Assembly: GCA_039889245.1 (NCBI GenBank)
Contig: JAZGVH010000002.1
Span: 1,984,001-2,048,000 of the forward strand
Reading direction: 5' to 3'
Length of the DNA: 64,000 nt
DNA from: Dermatophilaceae bacterium Soc4.6
Lineage (GTDB): Bacteria; Actinomycetota; Actinomycetes; Actinomycetales; Dermatophilaceae
Positions 33,932-43,206 of this stretch are shown here, piece after piece (positions within the stretch are counted from its first letter, which is position 1; every line of letters begins with the position of its first letter). The position numbers and the translations under genes were made by a program. The notes under the pieces are model-generated. The model saw only the letters and a program-made list of their open reading frames with translations, searched no databases and had not been told where the DNA came from.

Positions 33932-36900
33932 GCCTCCAGCTGCCCCTCGACATCGAGATAGACCTGCTGCATGGCCTCGACGACGGCGGGGTCCGGCTCG
34001 GCCCACAGGCCTCGCTCCGCGGCCTCACCGAGCTTTTCGACGATGCCGCGCAGAGCCCAAGGGTTGGCGTGACGCATGAACGCCTGGTTGGTGTCATCAA
34101 GGACGTACTCCCGGGCGATCGACTCGTACATCCAGTCGGGCACGACCCCGGCCGTCGCGTCGAAGCCGAAGAGGTAGTCGACGGTGGCGGCGAGCTCGAA
34201 CGCACCCTTGTAGCCGTGCCTCTGCATGGCTGCGATCCAGCGCGGGTTGACCACGCGGGAGCGGAAGACGCGGTTGGTCTCCTCCTGGAGGGTCCGCGTC
34301 CGCACGGCCTCGGGCGACGTGGAGTCGCCGACATAGGCGCGCGGCTCCGTACCGGTCAGGGCGCGGACAGTGGCGACCATGCCCCCGTGGTACTGGAAGT
34401 AGTCGTCGGAGTCGAGGATGTCGGACTCGCGGTTGTCGACGTTCTTCGCCGCGACCTGGATGCGGCGGTAGTTGCGCTCCATGTCGTCGCGGGCCGGCAC
34501 ACCATCGAGTCCGCGACCGTAGGCGAAGCCTCCCCAGGTCGTGTAGACCTCGGCGAGGTCGGCGTCGTCACGCCACGTGCCCGACTCGACGACCTGGAGG
34601 ATGCCTGCGCCGTACGCCCCTGGTTTGGAGCCGAAAATTCTTGTGCGAGAGCGTCGTTCGTCACCGTGGACCTCGAGGTCGGCCAGAGCGTGCTTGCGCA
34701 CGAAGTTCTGCTCGACCGGCTCGTCGAGATCGGCCACCAGCACGACCGCGTCGTCGAGCAGCGCGATGACGTGCGGGAAGGCGTCACGGAAGAAGCCCGA
34801 GATCCTCACGGTGACGTCGACGCGGGGGCGCCCCAACTCCTCCAGCGACAGCGTCTCCAGTCCGACGACCCGCCGCGACTGCTCGTCCCATACCGGGACG
34901 ACTCCCATCAGGGCGAGGACCTCGCCGATGTCGTCACCCGACGTCCTCATGGCCGAGGTGCCCCATACCGACAGCCCGACGGACTCCGGCAGACGACCCT
35001 CGTCCTCGACGAAGCGGTCCAGGAGCGACTGGGCCATCGCGGCACCGGTCTGGTAGGCGAGCCGCGACGGGATCGCCTTGGGGTCGACCGAGTAGAAGTT
35101 GCGTCCGGTGGGGAGCACGTTGACCAGTCCCCGCAGCGGGGACCCTGACGGGCCGGCGGGCACGTAGCCCCCCTCGAGGGCGTGGAGCACCATAGGCAGC
35201 TCCCGGGTCGTCGCCGCGAGACGAGGGACAACCTCCTCGCACGCGAACACCAGTGCCGCCTCGACCCCGGGCGAGGGCTGCCCGCAGACGGTCTGCACGA
35301 TGCCGGGCACGGCGGCAGCGTCCCACGACGACTCCGCGAGTCCGTGGACGAGGTCACGGGCAAGCTCCTCGACCCGGTCGGTCTCCGCGGTGGAGGCCCC
35401 CTCGACCAGGCCCAGGGCCGAGCGCAGCCCCGACACCCCTGAGTCGCGCCCACCGAAGACCTGCCCCGCCCGCAGGACCGCCAGCACGAGGTTGACCAGC
35501 CCCTCCCCCGTCGGCGCCTCACCGAGCACGTGGAGGCCGTCACGGATCTGCACGTCCTTGATCTCGCAGAGCCACCCGTCGACGTGGAGGATGAAGTCGT
35601 CGAAGGACTCGTCGTCGGGCCGCTCGGACAGGCCGAGGTCCTGGTCCATCTTGGCCGCCTGGATGAGGGTCCAGATCTCGCCGCGGAGCGCGGGAGCCTT
35701 GGCCGGGTCCATCGCCACGACGTTGCCGTACTCGTCGAGCAGCTGCTCGAGCCGAGCGACGTCGCCGTAGGTCTCGGCCCGAGCCATGGGCGGCACGAGG
35801 TGGTCGACGATCGTCGCGTGGGCGCGGCGCTTGGCCTGCGTCCCCTCACCCGGGTCGTTGACGAGGAACGGATAGATCAGCGGGAGCGACCCGAGGGCCG
35901 CGTCGGTACCGCACGAGGCCGACATCGCGAGGTTCTTGCCCGAGAGCCACTCCAGGTTGCCGTGCTTGCCGACGTGGACGGCGGCGTGCGCGCCGAACTC
36001 CTCCTCGAGCCAGCGATAGGTCGCGAGGTAGTGATGCGTGGGCGGCAGGTCCGGGTCGTGGTAGATGGCGATGGGGTTCTCTCCGAAGCCCCGCGGGGGC
36101 TGGACGAGGATAGCGAGGTTACCCGAGACCATGGCTGCGCAGACGATCTCGCCATCGGGGTCGACGGTCCGGTCGACGTAGAGCGACCCGGGGGCCGGTC
36201 CCCAGTGCGACGTCATGGCCTCCCGCAGGTCCTCGGGGAGCCGATCGAACCACGCAGCGTAGGTCGCCGCGGAGATGCGCACCTGGGCTCCGCTCACCTG
36301 CTCCTGCGTCAGCCACTCGGGGTCTTGGCCCCCGGCGGCGATCAGGGCGTGGATGAGGGCGTTGCCAGCAGTCGTGTCAGGAGCCTCCCCCTCCACCGCC
36401 GGCACGTCGTCGAGACCGGGTATGCCGCCGCGCCCACCGAGGTCGTAGCCGGCCTCCCGCATGGCCCGCAGCAGCCGGATGGTGGAGACCGGCGTGTCGA
36501 GGCCCACGGCGTTGCCGATGCGCGAGTGCTTGGTGGGGTAAGCCGACAGGATGAGGGCGACCCGCCGCTCCTCATTCGGTGTGTGCCGCAGGCGCGCGTG
36601 CTTGACGGCGATCCCTGCGACCCGGGCACACCGCTCGGGGTCGGCTGCGTAGTAGGGCAGCCCGTCGGCGTCGTTCTCCTTGAAGGAGAACGGCACTGTG
36701 ATGATCCGGCCGTCGAACTCCGGTACGGCGACCTGGGTAGCGACGTCGAGCGGAGTCATCCCCTCGCTGGACTCGAGCCAGTCGGCGCGGCTCCAGGTCA
36801 GGCACAGGCCCTGGAGGATCGGGATGTCGAGCTCGGCCAGTGCCTGCACGTCCCACGCCTCGTCGTCCCCACCTGCCTGGGCCGTCGCCGGCTTGGTGCC

Positions 36901-37575
36901 GCCGGCGGCGAGTACGGTCGTGATGAGCGTGTCGAGGGTGCCGAGACACTCCAGCAGGTCGCCGGGCGCGTTCCTCAGAGTGGTCGCGAAGATCGGCACC
37001 CCCTCGCCGCCCGCCGCGTCGACCGCGTCACACAGGGCGTAAGCGTAGGCGGTGTTGCCGGCCGCGTGCTGGGCGCGGTAGAAGAGCACGCCGACGCGGG
37101 GCCGGCGCTCGATCACCGCGGACGCCTCCCCTGTCGTGGCCGGCCGGTCGAGGACGCCCCACGCCGGGAGCTCGACCGGAGCCTCGAAACCCTCTCCAGT
37201 CAGCAGGAGGGTGTCAGACAGGAACCCGTGCAGGTTGCGGAGGTTGCCGGCGCCCCCCTGCGCAAGGTAGCGGTGGGCCTCGCGCACGACTCCTGCCGGG
37301 ACGTTGCGTGACATCTCCATCAACGCCGCGTTGGGTGCCTGCTCGCCGCCGAGGACGACGACGGGGACACCCGTCTCGGCGATGCGCCGGAAGCCGGAGC
37401 AGAGGTCCTGCGGGTCACCGAGGATGCGGGCGACGACGACGTCCACCCTGGCCAGGGTGTCGGAGAGGTCGGTGTGCCCGGGCCGGGAGGGATTGGCCCA
37501 GACAAAGTCGCCACCGCTCGCTCGCGCGCTGAGCAGATCTGTGTCCGACGTGGAGAAGAGGGCAATACGGGGCAT
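33928..37575 (-). CDS. cobN: Cobaltochelatase subunit CobN
   Basis: 1215-aa large subunit of the ATP-dependent aerobic cobaltochelatase that inserts Co(II) into hydrogenobyrinic acid a,c-diamide. It matches the CobN/BchH family along its length (for example VGKHGNLEWLSGKNLA, PLIYPFLVNDPGEGTQAKRR, WGTSAMRTSGDDI). Length is normal for actinobacterial CobN. The AAA+ partner here is the ChlI/ChlD-like fusion encoded at 44.7 kb rather than separate CobS and CobT. ATG 37575 has GAAGGAG upstream. A cobalamin riboswitch precedes it, and bluB/cobT follows in the same operon. Confidence 0.96.
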   Translation of the reverse strand: MPRIALFSTSDTDLLSARASGGDFVWANPSRPGHTDLSDTLARVDVVVARILGDPQDLCSGFRRIAETGVPVVVLGGEQAPNAALMEMSRNVPAGVVREAHRYLAQGGAGNLRNLHGFLSDTLLLTGEGFEAPVELPAWGVLDRPATTGEASAVIERRPRVGVLFYRAQHAAGNTAYAYALCDAVDAAGGEGVPIFATTLRNAPGDLLECLGTLDTLITTVLAAGGTKPATAQAGGDDEAWDVQALAELDIPILQGLCLTWSRADWLESSEGMTPLDVATQVAVPEFDGRIITVPFSFKENDADGLPYYAADPERCARVAGIAVKHARLRHTPNEERRVALILSAYPTKHSRIGNAVGLDTPVSTIRLLRAMREAGYDLGGRGGIPGLDDVPAVEGEAPDTTAGNALIHALIAAGGQDPEWLTQEQVSGAQVRISAATYAAWFDRLPEDLREAMTSHWGPAPGSLYVDRTVDPDGEIVCAAMVSGNLAILVQPPRGFGENPIAIYHDPDLPPTHHYLATYRWLEEEFGAHAAVHVGKHGNLEWLSGKNLAMSASCGTDAALGSLPLIYPFLVNDPGEGTQAKRRAHATIVDHLVPPMARAETYGDVARLEQLLDEYGNVVAMDPAKAPALRGEIWTLIQAAKMDQDLGLSERPDDESFDDFILHVDGWLCEIKDVQIRDGLHVLGEAPTGEGLVNLVLAVLRAGQVFGGRDSGVSGLRSALGLVEGASTAETDRVEELARDLVHGLAESSWDAAAVPGIVQTVCGQPSPGVEAALVFACEEVVPRLAATTRELPMVLHALEGGYVPAGPSGSPLRGLVNVLPTGRNFYSVDPKAIPSRLAYQTGAAMAQSLLDRFVEDEGRLPESVGLSVWGTSAMRTSGDDIGEVLALMGVVPVWDEQSRRVVGLETLSLEELGRPRVDVTVRISGFFRDAFPHVIALLDDAVVLVADLDEPVEQNFVRKHALADLEVHGDERRSRTRIFGSKPGAYGAGILQVVESGTWRDDADLAEVYTTWGGFAYGRGLDGVPARDDMERNYRRIQVAAKNVDNRESDILDSDDYFQYHGGMVATVRALTGTEPRAYVGDSTSPEAVRTRTLQEETNRVFRSRVVNPRWIAAMQRHGYKGAFELAATVDYLFGFDATAGVVPDWMYESIAREYVLDDTNQAFMRHANPWALRGIVEKLGEAAERGLWAEPDPAVVEAMQQVYLDVEGQLEA

Positions 37576-37624
37576 CGACGAGCTCCTTCGCCGGAGTCCG
37601 CGCTCCAGCTGCCATGAGGCCGCA

Positions 37625-37735
37625 CACCGGTCGGGTGCGGCAGTGTCGACGACGTTCCTGGCTTCCCACTCTCGTGGGTCACAGTGGCGGGACCGTCCCG
37701 GAATCGCACCGGGTTCCGCCGTGCGGCACCGCGCA
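37625..37735 (-). promoter_or_regulatory. Cobalamin riboswitch upstream of cobN
   Basis: Reading the minus strand, the conserved core is visible: GGAACCCGGTGCGATTCCGG, then GGTCCCGCCACTGTGA, then GGGAAGCCAGGAACGTCG. A downstream inverted repeat, gccgcac...gtgcggc (37619-37641), can serve as the expression platform before the cobN ribosome site. Adenosylcobalamin should repress cobN-bluB/cobT. Confidence 0.93.
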
Positions 37736-37736
37736 C

Positions 37737-37742
37737 ACCATA
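37737..37742 (-). promoter_or_regulatory. -10 element TATGGT of the cobN transcript
   Basis: TATGGT on the minus strand lies a few bases upstream of the riboswitch start and fits TAnnnT. It faces the leaderless cobG promoter 35 bp away. Confidence 0.5.
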
Positions 37743-37776
37743 GCGGTCGGGGTCCTTCGACCCCCCGACGGCGACC

Positions 37777-37782
37777 TATGCT
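37777..37782 (+). promoter_or_regulatory. -10 element TATGCT, leaderless cobG promoter
   Basis: TATGCT is followed by 7 nt and then GTG 37790. It decides the cobG start: the in-frame ATG at 37778 lies inside this -10 box and is unlikely to be transcribed. Confidence 0.6.
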
Positions 37783-37789
37783 CTGCGCC

Positions 37790-38869
37790 GTGAGTCAACG
37801 CCCCGCGCTCGATCGATGCCCGAGCCTGGCACGACCCTTCCGCGCCGACGACGGCGCGCTCGTGCGGCTGCGAGCGCCGGGTGGGCGGCTGCCGGTGGCC
37901 ACCCTCGTCGAGCTGATGGCCATCGCCACGGAGCACGGCGCCCCCGTGCTCCAGCTCACGAGCCGGGGCAACCTCCAGATCCGCGCGTTGCCGGACCCCC
38001 TGCCGCCCTCGCTGGTGCGACGGCTCGAGGCTTCGGGGCTCTTCCCCTCCGCGTCGCACGAGCACACGCGCAACGTCATCGCGTCCCCCTCGGACGCCGA
38101 CGTCACCCGGCTCGTGGGCGAGCTGGACACCGCCCTCGTGGCCGACCCCGGGCTGGCCGCCCTGCCCGGCCGGTTCCTCTTCGCGGTCAGCAGCCCAGGC
38201 GGCGCCGTGCTCGGCGAACCGTGGGACCTGGCCTACGAGGTCATCGACGAGCGGCGAGGACGGGTGCTGGCAGGGCCCTCCGGCGTCGCGGTCCCCCGTG
38301 AGGACGCCGTCGCCGAGCTCCTCCGCCGAGCTCACCTCTTCCTGCGCCACCGGCCGAGCGAGCGGGTCTGGAACGTGCGCGACCTGCCGCCCGGCTCTCC
38401 CGTCGAGGCGGGCATGACCCCCTATCTCCCCTCCCCCGCCGAGCCGCCGCTCCCAGGCGTCGAGGGTGACGACCTCGTCGCCGGTGTCCCGCTCGGTATG
38501 CTCCGTCCCGCCCAGGTCGCCGCCCTCTCGTCCATGACCTCCCGGGTAACGGTCACGCCGTGGCGGTCCATCGTCGTCGAGGGTGGGGCCGGGCACGAGG
38601 CGGGACTGGCGGCCGCCGGGTTCGCCACGGAACCACGCTCACCCTGGTCCCGGCTGTCAGCCTGTGTCGGTGCGCCGTCGTGCCGACGCACCGACTCCCC
38701 CACCCTTGACCTGACGACGGCTGCGGCAGGTAGCGTGCCGCAGGGTGGCCCCCGCATCCACGTCGTCGGGTGCGAGCGTCGCTGCGGCCACCCGAGCGGT
38801 GACCACGTCACCGTGCTCAACCCCGTGTCCGTGCTCGATGTGCTCGCTGCTGCAGGAGAGAACCCGTGA
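37790..38869 (+). CDS. cobG: Precorrin-3B synthase CobG
   Basis: 359-aa monooxygenase of the nitrite/sulfite reductase ferredoxin-like family. It hydroxylates precorrin-3A to precorrin-3B, the O2-requiring step of aerobic ring contraction. The N-terminal half has the ferredoxin-like repeat with LQLTSRGNLQIR; the C-terminal [4Fe-4S] ligands are in CVGAPSCRRTD and VGCERRCGHP (C-x5-C and C-x3-C). Length is normal. The start is chosen from the leaderless -10 box. It overlaps cobH by 4 nt. Confidence 0.93.
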   Translation: MSQRPALDRCPSLARPFRADDGALVRLRAPGGRLPVATLVELMAIATEHGAPVLQLTSRGNLQIRALPDPLPPSLVRRLEASGLFPSASHEHTRNVIASPSDADVTRLVGELDTALVADPGLAALPGRFLFAVSSPGGAVLGEPWDLAYEVIDERRGRVLAGPSGVAVPREDAVAELLRRAHLFLRHRPSERVWNVRDLPPGSPVEAGMTPYLPSPAEPPLPGVEGDDLVAGVPLGMLRPAQVAALSSMTSRVTVTPWRSIVVEGGAGHEAGLAAAGFATEPRSPWSRLSACVGAPSCRRTDSPTLDLTTAAAGSVPQGGPRIHVVGCERRCGHPSGDHVTVLNPVSVLDVLAAAGENP

Positions 38870-39567
38870 CCCAGCTCCATGACGCCCCCGCCTCTCACCC
38901 CGAGACGGGTCCACCCCGACGGCACTACGACTACCTGACCGACGGTATGGAAATCTACCGACGCTCGTTCGGCATGATCCGCGAGAGAGCTGAGCTTGGT
39001 TCCCTGCCAACGGATCTCGCGACGGTGGTCACTCGGGTCATCCACGCCAGCGGAGACCTCGACATCGTCGCCGACATCGCCGCGTCCCCCGGTGTCGTCG
39101 ACGCAGCACGGTCCGCGCTGGAGGGCGGCGCCCCGGTCTTCACTGACTCGGTGATGCTGGCCGACGGCATCACCCGGCGACGCCTGCCCGCCCACAACGA
39201 GGTGATCTGCACCCTGCGCCACCCCGACGTGCCCGAGCTCGCCGGCCGCTGGTCGACGACCCGCGCGGCCGCAGCCGTGTCGCTGTGGGGAGACGCGCTC
39301 GAGGGAGCCGTCGTCGCGATCGGCAATGCCCCGACGGCGCTCTTCCACCTGCTCGAGCTGATCCTCGACGGCGGCCCTCGTCCGGCTGCGGTCGTGGGGA
39401 TGCCCGTGGGGTTCGTCGGGTCCGCCGAGTCGAAGGTCGCGCTGGCCGAGCACCGGCTACAGGAGGGCGGACAGATCCCCTGGGTCGTCGTCCATGGACA
39501 CCGCGGCGGGTCCGCGATGGCGGCCGCGACCGTCAACGCCCTCGCGAACCCCTCCGAGCTGGCATGA
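38866..39567 (+). CDS. cobH: Precorrin-8X methylmutase CobH
   Basis: 233-aa enzyme that moves a methyl group from C11 to C12 of precorrin-8X, giving hydrogenobyrinic acid. The conserved HASGDLDIVADI motif contains the His proposed as proton donor, and GMPVGFVGSAESK is the other family hallmark. The N-terminal 15-20 residues are a variable extension. Second gene of cobG-cobH-cobIJ, overlapping each neighbour by 4 nt. Confidence 0.95.
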   Translation: MTQLHDAPASHPETGPPRRHYDYLTDGMEIYRRSFGMIRERAELGSLPTDLATVVTRVIHASGDLDIVADIAASPGVVDAARSALEGGAPVFTDSVMLADGITRRRLPAHNEVICTLRHPDVPELAGRWSTTRAAAAVSLWGDALEGAVVAIGNAPTALFHLLELILDGGPRPAAVVGMPVGFVGSAESKVALAEHRLQEGGQIPWVVVHGHRGGSAMAAATVNALANPSELA

Positions 39568-41138
39568 CCTCGCCCCACGACCGACTTCCCGGGCGTCTCT
39601 ACGGGGTGGGCGTCGGCCCCGGCGATCCCGAGCTGATCACGCTCAAGGCCGCGCGGATCATCGCGGCAGCCGACGTCATCGCCTATCACGCGGGCACGGT
39701 CCGATCCTCCATCGCGCGTTCCATCGCCGCAGACCTCATCCCCCCCGGAACCGTCGAGGAGGAGCTGCGCTACCCCGTCACGACGGGCAAGGTCGACCAT
39801 CCCGGCGGCTACCACGTGTGGCTCGCGGAGTTCTACGAGGAGTGCGCTGCGCGTCTCGAGGTGCACCTCGCTGCCGGTCGGTCGGTCGTGGTCCTCGCCG
39901 AAGGTGACCCGATGTTCTACGGGTCCTTCATGTACCTCCACGACCGCCTCGCCCACCGGTACCCCACGGAGGTCGTCCCCGGGGTCACGGCGCTGTCCGG
40001 TGCGACCGCCGTTGCGGCACAGTCTCTCTCACGCCACGAAGACGTCCTGACCGTCTTACCCGGGACGCTGCCGGTGCCGGAGCTCGCTCGCCGGCTCGCC
40101 GACACCGAGGCGGCGGTGATCATGAAGCTCGGTCGCACCTTCGCCGGCGTCCGGGAGGCCCTGCGACAGGCCGGGGTACTCGACCGCGCCATCTACGTCG
40201 AACGCGCCACGCGCGACGGCCAGCGCGTCCTACCGGTCGCCGAGGTCGACGCCGACACCGTCCCCTACATGTCGATCATCGTCGTCCCGGGCCGGGACCT
40301 GAGATCCGACTCGGCCGGCCGCGCGTCCGGCACGCCGACGTCGCTCGTCGTCTCGGAGGCCCAGGCACCGGCACCCGTGCCCTCCGCCCCCGCCGGGCGC
40401 GTCGCCGGCACCGTGCACGTCGTCGGTCTCGGTCCGGGCCCCGAGCGCTGGCTCACCCCCGACGTCTCAGCGGTCCTCGCCCGCGTGACCCACGTGGTGG
40501 GGTACGGACCCTACGTGCAGCGGGTGCCGCAGCGCGAGGGCCTGACCCGTCACGCCAGCGGCAACACGGTGGAGGTCGACCGCGCACGCCTCGCCCTCGA
40601 CCTCGCTCTCTCGGGGGAGGAGGTGGCCGTCGTCTCCGGCGGTGACGCCGGCATCTTCGGGATGGCCACCGCCGTCTTCGAGGCGGCCCAGGACGAGAGG
40701 TACTCCGCCGTCCCCATCGACGTCTACCCGGGTGTGACCGCCGCGACGGCAGCCGCCGCCCTCGCGGGGGCACCCCTCGGTGCCGACTGGTCGATGATGT
40801 CGCTGTCGGACCGGCTCAAGCCGTGGGAGGTCATCGAGTCCCGCCTTCGGCACATCGCGCAGGCCGACCTCGTGCTGGCGCTCTACAACCCGCGGTCCCG
40901 CTCCCGCCCCGACCTGCTGGGTCGCGCGCAGCAGGTGCTCCTCCAGGTCAAGTCCCCCGACACGACCGTGGTCGTCGCCCGCGGCGTCGGACGCGGCGAC
41001 GAGGCCCTTCACGTCACGACCCTCGGTGAGCTCGACGCCGACCAGGTCGACATGACCTGCCTGGTCATCGTCGGCGCGTCCTCGACACAGGTGACGCCGT
41101 CAGGCCGGGTGTGGACACCTCGTACGGTGCCCTGCTGA
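39564..41138 (+). CDS. cobIJ: Fused precorrin-2 C20- and precorrin-3B C17-methyltransferase CobIJ
   Basis: 524-aa fusion of two tetrapyrrole methylases. Domain 1 (CobI, residues about 8-245) methylates precorrin-2 at C20: GVGVGPGDPELITLKA, VLAEGDPMFYGS, VPGVTALSGA. A Pro/Ala linker (about 255-280) leads to domain 2 (CobJ, about 282-520), which contracts the ring while methylating C17: VVGLGPGPERWLTP, VVSGGDAGIFGMA, YPGVTAATAAAA. The same fusion is known in mycobacteria. ATG overlaps the cobH stop. It ends 1 bp from the convergent permease gene. Confidence 0.95.
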   Translation: MTSPHDRLPGRLYGVGVGPGDPELITLKAARIIAAADVIAYHAGTVRSSIARSIAADLIPPGTVEEELRYPVTTGKVDHPGGYHVWLAEFYEECAARLEVHLAAGRSVVVLAEGDPMFYGSFMYLHDRLAHRYPTEVVPGVTALSGATAVAAQSLSRHEDVLTVLPGTLPVPELARRLADTEAAVIMKLGRTFAGVREALRQAGVLDRAIYVERATRDGQRVLPVAEVDADTVPYMSIIVVPGRDLRSDSAGRASGTPTSLVVSEAQAPAPVPSAPAGRVAGTVHVVGLGPGPERWLTPDVSAVLARVTHVVGYGPYVQRVPQREGLTRHASGNTVEVDRARLALDLALSGEEVAVVSGGDAGIFGMATAVFEAAQDERYSAVPIDVYPGVTAATAAAALAGAPLGADWSMMSLSDRLKPWEVIESRLRHIAQADLVLALYNPRSRSRPDLLGRAQQVLLQVKSPDTTVVVARGVGRGDEALHVTTLGELDADQVDMTCLVIVGASSTQVTPSGRVWTPRTVPC

Positions 41139-41139
41139 G

Positions 41140-42294
41140 TCAGTCCCGCCGCGCCTGTCGGCCGGGGTCGGCGGCACGAGCCCACCGCTCCTCGACCCGA
41201 CCCCACCGCCAGTAGGAGACGGCGACCGCCCAGACCATCACGAAGAGCGCCACGACGAGGACGCCGATGTTGCCGAGGTCGATTCCCGCGATCCAGTCGG
41301 TCGCCCACGACTCGACACCGAACCGCTCGCGAAGCACGGAGACGAGCTCGATCGACCCGATGACCAGCGCGACGGCCACGGACAGCCCCGTGACGGAGAG
41401 GTTGTAGTAGATCTTGCGGACCGGGTGGGAGAAGGCCCAGTCGTAGGCCACCGTCATGAACAGGCCGTCGAGGAAGTCCAGCGCCGACATCCCGGCGGCG
41501 AAGAGGAGCGGGAGGAGCAGCACCCCGTACCAGGGCAGCCCGGCCGCCGCCCCCATCCCGGCGAGGACGAGGACGGTCACCTCGGAGGCCGTGTCGAAGC
41601 CCACCCCGAACAGCATCCCCACCGGCAGCATCTGCCAGGGGTGCCGGATGGACTGACCGATGCGACCGAGCAGCCGGACGATGAGACCGCGCGACGCGAG
41701 GTGCCGCTCCAGGGCCTCGTCGTCGAGCGGACCGTGCCGCATCGAGCGGAAGACCCGCCAGATCCCCAGGAACGCGATGAGGTTGAACAGCCCCATGGCG
41801 AGCAGGAAGCCTCCGGACGCCACGGTGCCCAGGGTGCTCAGCACGATGTGAACGCCCGAGTCGTTGCCTGACAGCGTGGCGGCCGCGTGCGAGCCGAAGG
41901 CGAGGACCCCGGTGAGCACGAACACCATCCCGGAGTGCCCCATGGCGAACCAGAAGCCGACCGACCGGGGTTGCCCGCCCTCGGCCATCAGCTTGCGGGT
42001 CGTGTTGTCGATGGCGGCGATGTGGTCGGCATCCAGGGCGTGGCGCAGACCGAAGACGTAGGCCGTGACCCCCAGACCCACACCGAAGACCTGGGTGCCG
42101 ACGGCGAGGTGCTGTGGGGCGACGACGAAGACCAGGAGACCGAACCCGACGACGTGCATGAGGACGATGACCGTCCCGTAAGCCGCGACCTCGAGCCAGT
42201 CCTCCCGCCGCCAGCGTGTGCGCTGGGGGTGCACGTGTATCGGCACTGTTGTGGTCGTGGCGGGTGACGATGCAGGGTCGTGCGAAGGGGCCAC
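41140..42294 (-). CDS. NiCoT-family nickel/cobalt permease
   Basis: 384-aa integral membrane transporter of the HoxN/NixA (NiCoT) family with about eight helices. The signature in helix II, RHALDADHIAAIDNTTR (H-x4-D-H), binds the metal, and LFGVGFDTASE is the second family motif. Placement within the cobalamin cluster and behind a cobalamin riboswitch indicates cobalt import for the pathway. GTG 42294 follows GAGGAGG. The C-terminus is a short charged tail. It meets the cobIJ stop with a 1-bp gap. Confidence 0.93.
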   Translation of the reverse strand: MAPSHDPASSPATTTTVPIHVHPQRTRWRREDWLEVAAYGTVIVLMHVVGFGLLVFVVAPQHLAVGTQVFGVGLGVTAYVFGLRHALDADHIAAIDNTTRKLMAEGGQPRSVGFWFAMGHSGMVFVLTGVLAFGSHAAATLSGNDSGVHIVLSTLGTVASGGFLLAMGLFNLIAFLGIWRVFRSMRHGPLDDEALERHLASRGLIVRLLGRIGQSIRHPWQMLPVGMLFGVGFDTASEVTVLVLAGMGAAAGLPWYGVLLLPLLFAAGMSALDFLDGLFMTVAYDWAFSHPVRKIYYNLSVTGLSVAVALVIGSIELVSVLRERFGVESWATDWIAGIDLGNIGVLVVALFVMVWAVAVSYWRWGRVEERWARAADPGRQARRD

Positions 42295-42319
42295 AGCCCA
42301 TCCTCCTCGGGACGGAACA

Positions 42320-42425
42320 CACGGGACGTGGGCGAGGCGACCGGACTTGCCCCCTCACGCTCGAGGGGGACCACCGTTGCGGGACAGCGCCGGAATCACA
42401 CCGGACTTCGCTCGGGACCACACAC
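42320..42425 (-). promoter_or_regulatory. Cobalamin riboswitch upstream of the Ni/Co permease
   Basis: The minus strand shows GAAGTCCGGTGTGATTCCGG, then CGCTGTCCCGCAACGGTG, then AAGTCCGGTCGCCTCGCC, the B12-box core with an AACGGTG variant of the CACTGTG loop. The permease ribosome site follows about 15 nt further on. Confidence 0.9.
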
Positions 42426-42450
42426 TCGACGGCGTCGAGCACGCGCGACG

Positions 42451-43206
42451 CTACACCGTCGGTGGGTCCGGCCGCTGCCGACGCGAGTAGAGGTGCGATT
42501 CGAGGAAACCCTCGGCGTCGAGCGCCCGGCCCACGATGATGACGGCAGTCTGACGCAGCCCGTGCGTCTCCACCTGGTCGGCGACGTCGGCCAGGGTCGC
42601 CCGCAGGACGAGCTCGCCGGGCTGGCTCACCTGTGACCCCACGACGACGGGGCAGTCTGCGCCGTAGTGCGGCACCAGCTCCCGGGCCAGTCGACGGGTG
42701 TGTCGGATGGCGAGGTGAAGGACGAGGGTGGCCCCGGTCGACGCGAAGGCGGCAAGGGTCTCACCGGATGGCATCTGCGTCGAATCCTGTTGTGCCCGAG
42801 TGAGGACCACCGACTGGGCAACTGCGGGCACGGTGAGCTCTCGGCCCACCAGGGCGGCTGTCGCGGCATACGCAGTCACACCGGGGGTGATGTCCCACGG
42901 CACACCGGCGGCGTCGAGCCGTCGGGTCTGCTCGGCCACCGCGGAGAAGACCGACGGGTCGCCGGAGCACAGCCGGGCGACGTCCCTGCCCTCGGCCGAG
43001 GCTCGCACGAGGTGCTCGGTGATGGCGTCGAGGTCGAGGTGCTGCGTGTCGACGAGCTCGACCGCCTCGGGGCAGTGTGAGAGCACCTCGGCGTCGAGGT
43101 AGGTCCCGGCGTAGAGGCACACGGGGCTGAGGGCGAGCAGCCGCACCGCCCGCAGGGTCAGCAGGTCGGCGGCGCCGGGGCCAGCCCCGATGAAGTGGAC
43201 GGTCAC
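42451..43206 (-). CDS. cobM: Precorrin-4 C11-methyltransferase CobM
   Basis: 251-aa tetrapyrrole methylase converting precorrin-4 to precorrin-5. It starts TVHFIGAGPGAADLLTLRAV, has ARLCSGDPSVFSA (GDP loop) and the PGVTAYAATAA motif. GTG 43206 overlaps the cobL stop by 4 nt and was chosen for that reason; an upstream extension of about 30 residues in the same frame would lie within cobL and has no family similarity. Co-transcribed with cobL. Confidence 0.95.
   Translation of the reverse strand: MTVHFIGAGPGAADLLTLRAVRLLALSPVCLYAGTYLDAEVLSHCPEAVELVDTQHLDLDAITEHLVRASAEGRDVARLCSGDPSVFSAVAEQTRRLDAAGVPWDITPGVTAYAATAALVGRELTVPAVAQSVVLTRAQQDSTQMPSGETLAAFASTGATLVLHLAIRHTRRLARELVPHYGADCPVVVGSQVSQPGELVLRATLADVADQVETHGLRQTAVIIVGRALDAEGFLESHLYSRRQRPDPPTV

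Noticed and set aside
33586-37311. Very long plus-strand frames opposite cobN and bluB/cobT
   Set aside because: Shadows of conserved genes; no recognisable motif and improbable Asp/Val/Gly/Arg-rich content.
37778-37780. ATG as start of cobG
   Set aside because: It lies within the TATGCT -10 box; GTG at 37790 fits the leaderless pattern and the N-terminal alignment better.
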